DNA of 64,000 bases, taken from Zoroaster sp. YZ-2022. Taxonomy: Eukaryota; Echinodermata; Asteroidea; Forcipulatida; Zoroasteridae. The DNA lies in assembly GCA_029582265.1 (NCBI GenBank), contig CM055823.1, positions 7,762,761-7,826,760 on the forward strand, given 5' to 3'. Both the position numbers and the translations under genes were made by a program. Numbering within the stretch: position 1 is the stretch's first letter; each line of letters opens with the position of its first letter. The notes under the pieces were generated by a model. That model did not search any database. It was not told where the DNA came from and saw only the letters and a list, made by a program, of their open reading frames with translations. Below are positions 44,032 to 55,366 of the stretch, piece after piece.

Positions 44032-47000
44032 ATGGCGACGTTAGCTATTAAAGTGATGACAAACAATTTTAAAAATGCCATGCTTGTGCGCTGCCTGTCT
44101 AGACGAATCTCAAATGCAACATACACTGCTACAAGAATAACACATAATCCTATGCAAACAAATAACGTGGTGCGTTTTGAAAGAGTTCATGTAGAGAGGA
44201 GACTTTCGCCAACCACAACTCCGACAGGTGTGTTCTCATCGGCATTTTCATCCGATGCTAACCAGGGGAATGTCTTGTCTAATCCCAGGCTCGTAAGCGT
44301 AACGAGGGACGATTCTGCTCTGTGTTACCGTGTGAGTATAGATAACGGCTATGAGGGCACCTATCCGTACGTTTGGTTGAGGGATAACTGTCGCTGTTCT
44401 GAATGCTACCACCCATCCTCTTGGCAAAGAGCTTTTCAGTTGGCCGACTTGGATCCAGATGTCAGACCATCAGCCGAGACACTCATTGACGACGGCAGAG
44501 TTCTAAGGATCACCTGGCCTGACCAGCACTGCAGCGACTTCGACGCCTCGTGGCTCAATCGCCAGCGATTCTCGAACGTGGAGAGAGACGTCGTGAGTAG
44601 TCCCCAACTGCAAAAATGGGGAGCTGAGCTGAACGGTAAAATACCTACCTTCGGGTTCAAGAAAATAGTTCAGGAGGACGAGGAGTTGTATAACTGGCTG
44701 AACGTCTTGAATACAAAGGGTTTGGCCATCGTGAATAACGCACCTACAGAGAAGGGGGCTGGACGTCAACTGGCAGAGAGAGTTGCCTATTTGAAGACAA
44801 CCAGTTATGGGTAAGATTTCTTCTTGCAGCAATGAATGTTTGGCGTTGGGTCAAACATGGACCATGGTTCAAATGAGACATATAGCCTAAATAATGGTCA
44901 TAGAGTAAATTTATACATGGTAAAATGTAGGGCAGGCATGACAGGGCTCTCCGACTATAGACCACGGGAGGTTTTATAACACTTTTATGTTACGTGCAGT
45001 TGAGTTGTACACAAGTTTCTCAAAAACATAAAACGACCAAGTGTTAATAGCCGCCTTTGAGTCTTAAGTTTTATCTCCAATACCACAACCCCGATGATAC
45101 ACAAATTTACCTCTCTTTCAAACCCGTGCAACAAGTGGTTGGCGAAAAGCTTGCACGCCTTGAGGCATGTTTATAGTTGAGATCTGTCGGTGAATGAAGA
45201 TACATTTCTTGAAGTTAAATGACGAAAAGGGGGAGGGGAGGGAGGGAGGGAGGGGGGAGGGAGGGGGGAGGGAGGGAGGGGAGGGAGGGAGGAGGAGGGA
45301 GGGGAGGGGAGGGGAGGGGAAGGTTTTGTGTGCACAGGTCTATGGGAATGTCTCCCAAAGGTATCATTTACGGTAATTATTATTATTATTAAGAGTTCTC
45401 AACCTCGTCTCCAGAGTTCCGCAACGCTGTTTGGTTACTACAAAATAGAGTAATAATCAGTTTAAATATTGTTTCTACAAAAACACAAATCTATATTGTT
45501 TTATAGTGTCATCCCTATATTTTAACACGTTAGATGCTTTTTTTATAATTCATTTTGTCCACAAAAGAATGCTGAATAATGATGGAATTAATAGCTACCT
45601 GCAATGGCCTAGCCTCCTACTGCAGTAGTCACTCTGGTTATTAACCATATTAACTATGTACCCCAAATCCCATTGGCCACGAGCCCCTAATTTAAAAATT
45701 TAAAATGATTGGATATTGAAATCATGGCGAGAGAGTAGTGGATACGAGGTATACAGAAAAATGCTCGAAAGCCCTGGGGACGAGATTTCTATAGACTAGA
45801 TTACAATAAGAATATGTCCATGATTACATGTATAATATTATGGGTGATCCTTTGTATAACCATTTCCAGGGAGGAATTCCAAGTTTTTAGTAAACACGAT
45901 GCGAGCAATCTGGCCTACACACCTAATACACTCGGTCTCCACAGTGATCTTCCGTATTACAATTACAAACCAGGCGTAAGTATAGACCACTTTTGTACTC
46001 CACATAACCTCAATTTTTTTTCTTTTTCAGATGAGTAAGATTTGAGATGTATATGTTAGTGTCTTATTACAAATAAATCATATTAAGAATTGTTTAGCTG
46101 ATAAATATTTATTTATCAAATACATTATCTCAAAATATCAGTTGTTATAGTTTCTTGTCCTAGACCAGTGTACATTTTGTGCCCGACCCAGTTTGGCTTT
46201 TTGGGCTCTTATGTAAACATGTGATGTCATTGGTCACATAGTCTGTATGGCTCAACTATTTCATTATAGTATTCTTAAATATGCCTTGTATACTCTTCAT
46301 GCATGTTTTTGACTACGGTATATTCCCCTGTGATTCCCAGCAATTTCTCTGACGGCAATTTCTCTGACAGCATTTACAGAATGGCTATATGTATTTCAGG
46401 GACATTCCGTCTGAATCGCGTTCATATTAGAGTAAAAAATAATATTGTTATGTTGAATTTCCAAAGTTGGTGGGTTACCGTCTGGCCTTTTTTTTTTTTG
46501 TGGAAATGCTATTTGTTGTACGATTATTTCAAAAGCATGAGCACCTATTATACTGCAAATGTCATGGTTTGTTATGATAGGCCTATATTTCTTGAAAATT
46601 GGAGTTCTGAAATGAACGTAGGCATAGGACTACATTGCCGAATACCAATGTTTCAGAAAAACTTGCTTATTGGTTGGTCCTTGTTTTTTATACACAGATT
46701 CAAATGTTACACTGCATCGAGCAAGCAGACTCCAAAGGAGGCGAGAACCAGTTTGTGGACGGTCTGAATGTATCTGAGCAAGTCAGGAGAGAATACCCAG
46801 ACACCTATAAACTCCTAAGGACGCGGGAGATAGACTTCAGGGACGTTGGCACCGATTATGGAACACACCACTTAAAATGCAGCTGCCCTATGATTCAGTA
46901 ATTACTTTTTAAATCGTCGTATGCCATGAAGAAGGTCGTAAGGCTCTACGAGGACAAAAAGTACAACTTTTTTGTCCCAACAGAAGGTCGTTAGCAATAA

Positions 47001-49046
47001 AAGGGCTCCTTTGAAAAAAGTAGGACATACCGGTAACTGTTATGTATTTGTTGGTAGAATTACTCCCAAGACATGTTTTCTATTCCCATGCGGAATTGAA
47101 CTTTCCTACAATGACTTATAAATGGCAGGAAAAAACGACCAAACTTTCACACTCAGTTATTTTGAAACACAATTTTGCGCATTAATTGCTTACGACCTTT
47201 TGCCGGTCACACTTTCGTTACGTCCTTCTTCCGGGCACACGACGAAATATTTTTTATATAGGCCTAAATCGAAATAGTAGCTTTAAGATTGGTTAAGCAG
47301 ATCGGTTGCTTATCGTTTTGTAATTAGGCCTAGGCTATATATACCCTCGGTCGCATAAGAGTAAAAAAAAATTTGATCGTAGAATCCCATGTTTGGCATT
47401 TTATATACTTTTTTGGCAAGTTATATACTTATTCCTGTTTCCATAATTATTCGCCGCCTCGCGTGAATTATGCCGCCGTCACAAGCAAACAACAATCGCG
47501 CTGTGTTATTCACTATTTTTCCAGTGATTTCGCTTTAAACTTTTATATTACCATATATATGAAAATTAAATATGACCATGATCAAATTACTATTTTCCCT
47601 TGAAAAAAGGTAAACAAAGCGAATCATTTATTAAAGGGTCATAAAAAAAAAATGTCCAAAACATGCATTTTCGTTAAAAAATATGTTGCAAAGTGAGATA
47701 TAGGATTAGTAATTTAAGATAATACATATTTATTCTTAGGAGTACGGGAGCACGTGGACTGCTTAAAGGAAAGATATAGCATTGGTAGTAACCAGTTAAT
47801 CAAATTCACGAATTATTATCTGAAAACGTACTTTGGTGTGAAGTTCGCACACGTATAAAAAATTAATCATTCGCTAGGAAATTATTTCACCAAATCTGAC
47901 GTGCTTTCATCTTACACTCTAAAAACGAAGTGCTGAATATAGAACCTCGAGTACAATCACTATACAAGCTCCTAAAAAGTGCTAAAACTAGCACTTGATG
48001 TGCTATATTCAGCACTTCGTTTTTAGAGTGTAGAGAAACAGGATTTATAATGTCGAATATATAGCCGTTTGTAAAACAAACATTTAACTAAACAATGGCA
48101 CCTAACTAGCTTCACAGGTTAATTTTATGACATGTTTCTTAAAAATAGAGGGTTAAAATTAACGTACGTTACCAAATACCAACGGTGTTCCTTATCTTTA
48201 AGTGTGATTTGATGCAATATACTACCTTGATCAAATTAAGTGTTATCTACATGAATTACATGTCTCCGGTTTCTGGTCATAGGTCGGCTTTTTTATTTTT
48301 ATTTTTTTTTGGTTGATAACCAGCGAAATACGTGATACATGCTTACACGGTTATTGGAAACAGACCAAATTTCCCATACACAATGTCTGAGCCATTTCAA
48401 ATGTCTTCTTTATCTGTAGGTACGATAAGTACGGCAAGTTCCAATGTGTTACTTACAACGACACTGCGAGGGCGCCCTATCTGTCTCTTCCGGTGGAGCT
48501 GGTCACCGATATGTTTAAAGCAATCAAAACGTTCAATACAGTGATGTATCGCCCCGAAAACCTTGTTCAGTATCGACTGGCTGCAGGTTTGTGGCATAGC
48601 TTTGTAGACCATAACCTGCGTAATATTTTCCCAGGATGAATGTGGGGAATTTCTTACAAATATTAGGTTTTTTTTAAACTCTGTTTTATCTCTTTACAAA
48701 AAGCAATTCTTCCTGGGAATTATGTTTACTTTACGATATGTTTACATTCTATACACTCTCTATTGATAAAGGCATTATCCTGTTTTGTGGCTGGAAATAA
48801 ATCAACCAGTTCAACATTTCCTATTTGTACATTTTTACTTACTCCATAATTTCATTCCTAGTTTTCCTCTTCTTTTCAGGTGAGGTAGCAACCTTCAGCA
48901 ACGGTCGTGTCCTTCATGGTCGAAGTGCCTACACCATCACTAAAGCTGGGAACCGCCATCTTGAAGGTGGTTACTTCGACTGGGACGAGACTCACTCGCG
49001 CATACGCATACTTCGGGAGAAACTCTTCAGCGAAGAGCGTCTGTAA
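44032..49046 (+). CDS. BBOX1: Gamma-butyrobetaine dioxygenase, paralog 2, with N-terminal extension (complete, 5 exons)
   Basis: Exons 44032-44810, 45870-45975, 46698-46897, 48420-48586 and 48880-49046, all with GT/AG introns in the same phases as paralog 1, giving 472 residues. The carnitine-synthesis reaction is as for paralog 1. Zinc ligands are C120, C122, C125 (WLRDNCRCSEC) and H166; iron ligands are H284, D286 (LHSDLPYY) and H430 (VLHGR); the 2-oxoglutarate arginine is R443. The first 80 or so residues have no counterpart in paralog 1. They begin MATLAIKVMTNNFKN, are rich in R, K, S and T and lack acidic residues until position 50, which resembles a mitochondrial presequence; BBOX is usually cytosolic, so relocation is inferred. 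The gene is divergent to paralog 1, 11.7 kb away. Exon lengths match paralog 1 except exon 1 (the extension) and one codon in exon 4. Confidence 0.92.
45227..45320. repeat. Polypurine (GGGA)n tract
   Basis: Nearly pure G/A on the plus strand, mostly GGGA units, in intron 1 of paralog 2. A shorter version is at 56641-56665 in the duplicate locus. Confidence 0.95.
47913..48032. repeat. Foldback element in intron 3 of paralog 2
   Basis: TACACTCTAAAAACGAAGTG and CACTTCGTTTTTAGAGTGTA are exact complements, and the arms continue with CTGAATATA/TATATTCAG. The same foldback is at 59524-59654 in the duplicate, where the arms carry extra indels. Confidence 0.85.
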
Positions 49047-49731
49047 ATGTTTCAACAAACTAAATAATTATTGTTGAATTGCACATTAAACAATTTATTT
49101 CCATGTAATTTCATAAATGGAAAGTTGTCACATTTTGTTGATTGAGCAGACGGACAGGACATCAACAAATTGACAAAAGCTGGATTCCCAAATTAAATCA
49201 ATGAAACTGTAAATTAGCTGAAAACGGAGAAAAAACAATGTTCAAATTAATACTGGGGAGATCAGAGCTCTTTTGTTCATATTTGTTTTAATCAAACCAC
49301 ATACGACTATAATTTGATTGATTCATCAAAGCTCTCAAATCCGTAATAAACATGGGGGCGATGTCAGTCAAGGGCTTGGCTTGGGTCCGCTCAAGGGCCC
49401 TGGAAGTTTAGGGTTCTCGATGGCCCTATGATGCAACCAGAGATATATTGTAAATTAAGTTCAAATTAATACTGCGAGATTAGGGCTCTTTTCTACATAA
49501 TGTTGTGACCCACATACAACAATATTTTGATTGATTCTTCAAAGCGCTCAATCCGCATATTTAAATACTTTATGTCATATGGAAATCAAACATACCATAA
49601 CTTTAGCCTGCCATAGAATCGTTGGTGTTGACACATTAAGCTTCAAATGCAAACATGTATTATGTGGTCTGTTTACGTGCCCTTTACACCCAAGGTAGCA
49701 AAATGGTTAAATAGTGTACCAGGGTGCACCT
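49047..49731. other. 3' flank of paralog 2
   Basis: No gene or strong repeat. ATTAAA at about 49084 is the nearest poly-A-like hexamer. The segment is repeated in the duplicate at 60751-61440. Confidence 0.5.
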
Positions 49732-50198
49732 CACTAAATAAACTCTCATAGCAACCAATGCTCAATACAAAATATTCAAAAATAATTTAAAAAAATACTT
49801 AGTCCTGCACTTTTTAAAACCAAAAAGAAAAAAAAAATTGAATGATGTCTAACCTTTTAGTATTCTTTTTTTCTCAATTTAATGTGGATAGTCCAGAAGC
49901 CCGTCGAGTTATTCTCATCCAATGGAAACCACCCTCTACAGTAGTGAAAACGCCCACACGGAAAAGCATCCATTTTGGAAAAAAGGCCTTGCGCTTGAAA
50001 TCAAATTAGGACCACTTTTCCAGGGACCAGTGTATTCAAAATGCTCAAAGTTGGAAGTCAAGGACCCCAGGTCATAATATAGGACCATTCTTACACAATC
50101 CCTCAAAGGAAAGGGCCTAAAATCTTTGTTTTTCGGAAATACAAATTATGATAAACAGATCGGCGCATGAATTTCTCACTATTTGGTGAAGTGTACCC
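49732..50198. mobile_element. GGGTGCACC-type miniature element
   Basis: Left end GGGTGCACCTCACTAAATAA; right end ATTTGGTGAAGTGTACCCC. Interior as in 22324-22681. Duplicated at about 61440-61920. Confidence 0.75.
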
Positions 50199-50287
50199 CT
50201 AAGGGAAACCAGGGACATAAATGTTATCTGCCAGAATCTTTTTTCAAAGTTGTTGTCAAAAGACGGTTGCGTTTGGTTTGTAAGCAG

Positions 50288-50442
50288 TAGACTTGTATGA
50301 CTTGTGACGCGGACTCGAGCCACTCTTTTGATGACTCAGACTCAGACTCGACCCTTAGGACCGAATTGACCCACATGACTCGGGAATCGGACTCGAAACT
50401 GGGGACTCAGACTTGAGGTTTGAGGACTCGAATACAAGCCTG
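50288..50442. mobile_element. 155-bp hAT miniature element made of GACTCG words
   Basis: Ends TAGACTTGTATGACTTG and CGAATACAAGCCTG are inverted with few mismatches. A perfect 8-bp duplication GTAAGCAG flanks it at 50280-50287 and 50443-50450. It is the smallest complete member of the family seen at 34327-39303 and, truncated, at 28039-28197. Confidence 0.85.
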
Positions 50443-50481
50443 GTAAGCAGTTTCAAATAGGTAACTCTTATTTCAACTTAC

Positions 50482-50681
50482 TCGATTATTGGACGAGCCA
50501 GCTTCATGTGAAATGGATATTCATCGGTAGCGGCGTTTTTATAGTCAACCGGCATGTGTACTAAGCACCTTGTACACATCTAGATATTCTTCCTTCAGTT
50601 GCTTCACGATTTTCCATCCATCTACAAACTGATTTGCTCCTCCTTGCCTTTAGCTTGCTCAATACAGTACAGCAGTTGAAC
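50482..50681 (-). pseudogene. Isolated second copy of exon 3 of dioxygenase paralog 1
   Basis: Nearly identical to complement(28235..28434) with its splice sites and flanks (the match runs from about 50290 to 50800), but with one inserted and one deleted base that break the frame. No other paralog 1 exons are near. Together with 52045-52240, which matches 28560-28740, it is a segment of the paralog 1 locus placed in front of a second copy of paralog 2. Confidence 0.85.
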
Positions 50682-50804
50682 CTTACGGGAACACAATGAA
50701 ACTAATGATTCTTTGTATTGTTCATACCTGATGGTCTAAACATACAAGAAGGAAATGGCTAATTGTTGTAACTAACCACTGGGATTTTTCATCACAATAG
50801 GTAT

Positions 50805-52037
50805 TGTTGCATTCCCCACTATTGTGGGTTCAACAAAATAATAGGGCGGACACAAACTTTGTTGTGACAAAATGAAATGGGGTTGGTTTATTATCTTTTC
50901 TGCATTTAACAACAATAAAAGGCACTAATGACATTAAAAAAAAGAAGAGTGGTAGCGTAGTTCAATAATTAGACTTAATAGTTAAACATAACACGAATTC
51001 CGAATGGTGTGTGCGAGTAATACCAACTACAAAGGATCGGATACAGCCAGGACCATCATTCGTTCGTGCGGCTTGTCACTCGATCGGTATACGGTACGGG
51101 CACTGCTACACCGAGAGACGGACGGCTGGTCGGTCTCGACGACGGGTACCACCAGGGCTTGAATACACGGGGTATCTGGACGGGGCCAGAGTGTGTATCA
51201 GACCGCACTGCTAGGCGAACCAATGGTCATATCGACGCACTGCACCATTGGTTCAACGAACGAGGCTCTAGACTGTAATATTTCAGTACACCGCACTGTC
51301 ATGGATCGGATCGAGTCGCACAGTTATCATTCGGTACCGCACTTCGCCGAGATCAGGAAATCTCTGGGTTCATATAGAAATCTGGGGCCTAGGAATGAAT
51401 AAAACATTAGCCTAGTTTAGCGTCTTAGCCAATGAGAAGCTTGCCTTCCGCGGGGCCAAGGGTAGAAACGTGTGCAAAATCATGGTATACAACAAGTCCT
51501 TGTTCCATATAAGGAAAGGTATTTGACGAAGTAAAGTGAGTGACAACTTAGAAAGGAGGGCGTGTTCTAGGGGTAATGCTTACCGGGGATGCTATAAAGC
51601 TATTGCATGAGGCGAGCAGCAGTAGCGCATGGGAGCACGGCACACAGACCAAGGCCTATGACTGAGCGGGCCAGTCACGGTGACTGTTTGGCTGTGCTAC
51701 ACCCACGAACCGTGTTCGGTGTGTGGTGAACCCCAAGGAAAGTAGGAGAAAATAGACGAAGTCCAAGGACGGCTCAAGCCACGTGGCGGAGGGTGTGGCA
51801 CGCACGCAAGGCTCTTGCTAGTGTTGCATTATGCATTGCGTTAGCGCTGGATATGCATGAGCAAAAGTGGCGGCCTTGTATGGATTGCATATTCATAGCG
51901 GACAATCGAGGGTCCGGGGAAACAAACCCTGGGACTTAGACTGCTTGAAATTGCATCGTAAGCAAAATATTGGAAGTGGAAGAAGTGAAATAGGGGGTGC
52001 TAATATTTATCAAAATCAAAGGGTAAGATTCGTAACA
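50805..52037. mobile_element. Solo LTR, 1233 bp
   Basis: Starts TGTTGC and ends GTAACA (TG...CA), flanked by GTAT at 50801-50804 and 52038-52041. The homologous segment at about 28550-28565 reads GGTATTATTTCTTTGACAAA without the insertion, so it is an empty site and fixes both ends. No protein-coding part of a retrotransposon is present, only one LTR-length unit. A 4-bp duplication and TG/CA ends suit Ty3/Gypsy-type elements. Orientation not determined. Confidence 0.8.
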
Positions 52038-52239
52038 GTATTATATCTTTGACAAATAGTACAGTTGCGCTGTACATTGATTCATAGTGATGTGCCAGCC
52101 TACAAGCGTGCACGTTTACCTCAAAAACCTCGAAGAGTCTGCAAAAATGCGGATTTTCCTGACACATTACATACAAGCTTCAACGTCTGCCAATACCGTG
52201 TGTGACGTCATGGCATAATGGCGGCTGGATCGTACATTC

Positions 52240-54420
52240 TTTGGGCCCAAAATTGGTTCAGCATTTTCCCTAATTTTTTTAACGGTACCGGGCTCCGAGG
52301 GAAACGGTTTTTGGTGGTTTCGACGACAAGGTCCCGGGGCTTGAAAAACGGGGGAAGAAAAAACGGACCCAAAAAGGTTTTTTGGTTTTCAAACCCCAAA
52401 CTTAAAAAAACCCAAAAGGGTCATAAAACGAAAAGGGCCACCTTTTTCGAAAAAAATTTTAAAATTAAATAATTTAAAAACCCCATTTAATAAATGGTAA
52501 GGTTTTAAAAAATTAAAAAAATTTAAAATTTTTCCCCAAAATCAAATTTTTTCAAAAAAGAAAATCTGGGGCCCTTTAAAATGAATAAAGTCGGGTTTTG
52601 GGTTTTAAAAAAAATTTTCCCGGGGGCCAAAAATTGGTGGAACGCAAAAGGTGTTAAATTTTTTAAATTTTTTTTAAAACAAAGGGGGGCTTTCTTGGGG
52701 AAACCGCCTTTCTTTTAAAGCTTTTTTTAAAAAATTAAAAAAAAATTTTTACCATGGAAGGGGAAAAAGGCCAATATTATTTTGCCTGGGGGCCGGTAAT
52801 TTTTGAGGGGGCCCTATTTTCCACCCAAATGGTATTTTGGGATTTTTTTGGGGGGCCTTTTGGAAACCAAGTTTTTTGGGGGTTTCTAGTTTCCCCAATT
52901 CGGGCGCCAAAATTTTGGATAAAGCAAAGTCCCTTGGGTTTGGTTCCCCGGGGCCCGGTTGAAAAGACCCAATTTTGGACTTTTTGGTGGAAAGGTAAAC
53001 AGGGGGGGCACACAAAAAGAAAACGGGCGTTTACATTGATTATTGTGTCCCAAATTTTTCAAGCGGTGGTTTTTTTTAAAACCTCCGTTTTTCAAAAGTA
53101 CCCCTTTGGCCCTTTAAAAAACTTCCCAGGGCCAAAAAAAATTTGTTTTTTAAACCTTTTTTGCCTTGGCATAATTCCGGCCTTGGTTTTGAAATTTTTC
53201 TTTTTTTTTTGTTTTGTGTGGCCTTTTGCTGTTTATTCTGACTCATTTATTTAAACCCTTAAAGGGAATCTGTTTTTAGGGTTTTTAATTTCAACGGGAA
53301 ACCTTAAAACAGAAAAACCTCCCTTTTTCCCCCTTTAAAAAAAAACCAAAAAATGTTTTGGGTTGTTTTGTTTGTGTTGTTGGGTTGGCAAACATTTTGG
53401 GAAAATTAACCAGAAAATTTTGGGTCTAATTTAATTGAAAAAAATTATTAAATTGGGGTATTTGTTCCCCGTTTGGGGAAAAAGAATAATGTTTTTTTTA
53501 AGGAAAAAGCACATGATTTTCTTAAAACCAAGTAGCTTTGTAAATATTTTAAAACCCTTTTGTGAACCCCCAATTTCCCCACATGTTGGTTTTGTAGCAA
53601 ACCAAAAATTAAATGTAAACGAACTATCATTTTATAACTTTCCATTAAAGGGGTTTGGGGGGTTAATTTTGAATTAAGGGGGGTATGGGTTTAAAGGGGT
53701 TGATAATTTCCATGTTTGCCGGATTAATTTTGTATTTTTTGTTGAAAATTGATTTTAAAAATGTTTTGGCTTTTGGATTCCGTTGGTATTTTGGGTGTTT
53801 TTGTTTTTTGGTATTATTTTGCCCCTTTTGTTTTTTTTATATTTTAAATTTGGTGTTTCTTTAACAAAAAAAATACCCCCTCCTCTTTTTTCTTTTTTAA
53901 AAAATTTTCCCCCATTTTCCCTCTTCTTTTGCTTTAAAGATTGTCTCCCTGAAAAAAAACCCAAAAAACCCTCGGTAGACTCTCCCCAACTCTTTTTTTG
54001 AAAATAAGGGCCCCCCTTTTCTAAAAAAAATCGACGGGAAAATTTTGGGGGAGGGCCCCGTCCCTCCCCCACAAACATGCATACGGGGAAAACCCCAAAA
54101 CCCCTTGGGGCCCTTTAAAATTGTTTATGAAAGTTTGAAAAACACAAAAAGGGGGGGCCCCCGTTACTGGTTCCAGGGTTTAAAATTTAACAAAACATCA
54201 GCAAAATACACAGGGGTGGGGTGCCGGAAAACCCCGGAGGGTTTTGGGCGGCCCTGCATGACAAAAGCAGTAAAAAATGGGAAAAGCGGGGGTTCGCCCG
54301 TGACAAAAAAACGACATCTTCGGAGGAGCGGAAGGCGACGACGACACCCTGTGGATTTTTCCCTGACACGCAGGTACTTCTCCGAGACCGCGGAACCCAG
54401 CGGTTCCGAGCCTATGTAAC
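52240..54420. other. Block of apparently unreliable sequence
   Basis: From just after GTACATTCTTTG the text becomes runs of two to seven identical bases (CCCAAAA, GGGGCCC, TTTTTTGG) with few isolated bases, unlike any neighbouring DNA. Open frames here translate to biased strings and are not genes. About 52286-52345 loosely resembles about 51098-51170 inside the solo LTR (TCGACGAC, GGGCTTGAA, ACGGGG), as if the same sequence were read with inflated homopolymers. Confidence 0.75.
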
Positions 54421-54737
54421 AAACTTTTTAGACGGGCCTATGGATTTCGCTGGGTTATTAATATTAGATACATACACCACTGGCTTATAATAAGTATTGC
54501 AACATCCCCAAAGTTCAGTTTGGAGGAATCAGTTACAATAATTTACTTTTATTTTTTTAAATTTTACACTGTACTTTTAAGATCAGACTTTGAAAGTGCC
54601 TGTTTTTTGAAGTCAATGTTTTTTTTTACTGTTCTTACTGGAAATTGGTAATACACGATCGATGAAATCCTGGATTGTTGAAGTCATCTCACCTGTTGCT
54701 TCGTAAAGTGTTATTTTACATGGTGCAATACTTCTTT

Positions 54738-55255
54738 TGCCAGTGAGAGTGTATATACACATACGTACACTGCACATCAGCATTGGGAGTTCTGCCCATT
54801 CTTTAAAAGTACACCCCACCTTAAATTACTTGAGTATACCATTTATATTTGGTATACACAATGGAGCATACTTTGGGGCCTTTGTTTGATATACTCATAA
54901 ATTTTAATTTTTTGCTGTCAAAAGGTCAAAGGTCAAAGTACACGGCCTGGACCACTTGCTTTATTTTTAAAAATAAATTCCAAATTGCACAGTGGATACC
55001 TAGATGATAAGAGGCTTTTATTTAATATAAAAATCACTTTCTACGATATTCTTAACTGGAGTTACAGATTTTCAAAGTTGTAGAGGTCAAACGAAAGGTA
55101 AAAACTAACGGCCTGGAAACTCACAAAACCACATGACCAAAAAACGCTCAAATTTGGGGCGTTTTGTGTGCCTACATCAATCCTAACAAAAACTAGAAAG
55201 TAAAAAAAAATCCGTGAGATTGACCCTCAAAAAGGAGTGTGATTGAGGTAGAATG
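54738..55255. repeat. Reverse copy of the repeat at 40490-40945
   Basis: Shares GCACATCAGCATTGG, TTTAAAAGTACACCC, GTAGAGGTCAAACG and AAAATCCGTGAGATTGACC in reverse orientation with 40490-40945. Directly precedes the duplicated dioxygenase locus. Confidence 0.8.
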
Positions 55256-55366
55256 ACCCAGCAAGGTAGAGAGGCTAATGTGTGTACAAGGGGGTGGGGG
55301 ATTACCGGGCAGCCAGTGTCATGTGTAAGCTACATACCACCCATTAGTACACATAGAGTAAGGACT

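Noticed and set aside
52754..53254. 166-residue frame and several neighbours
   Set aside because: They lie in the homopolymer-inflated block; composition is biased (F, K, G, P) and no domain is visible.
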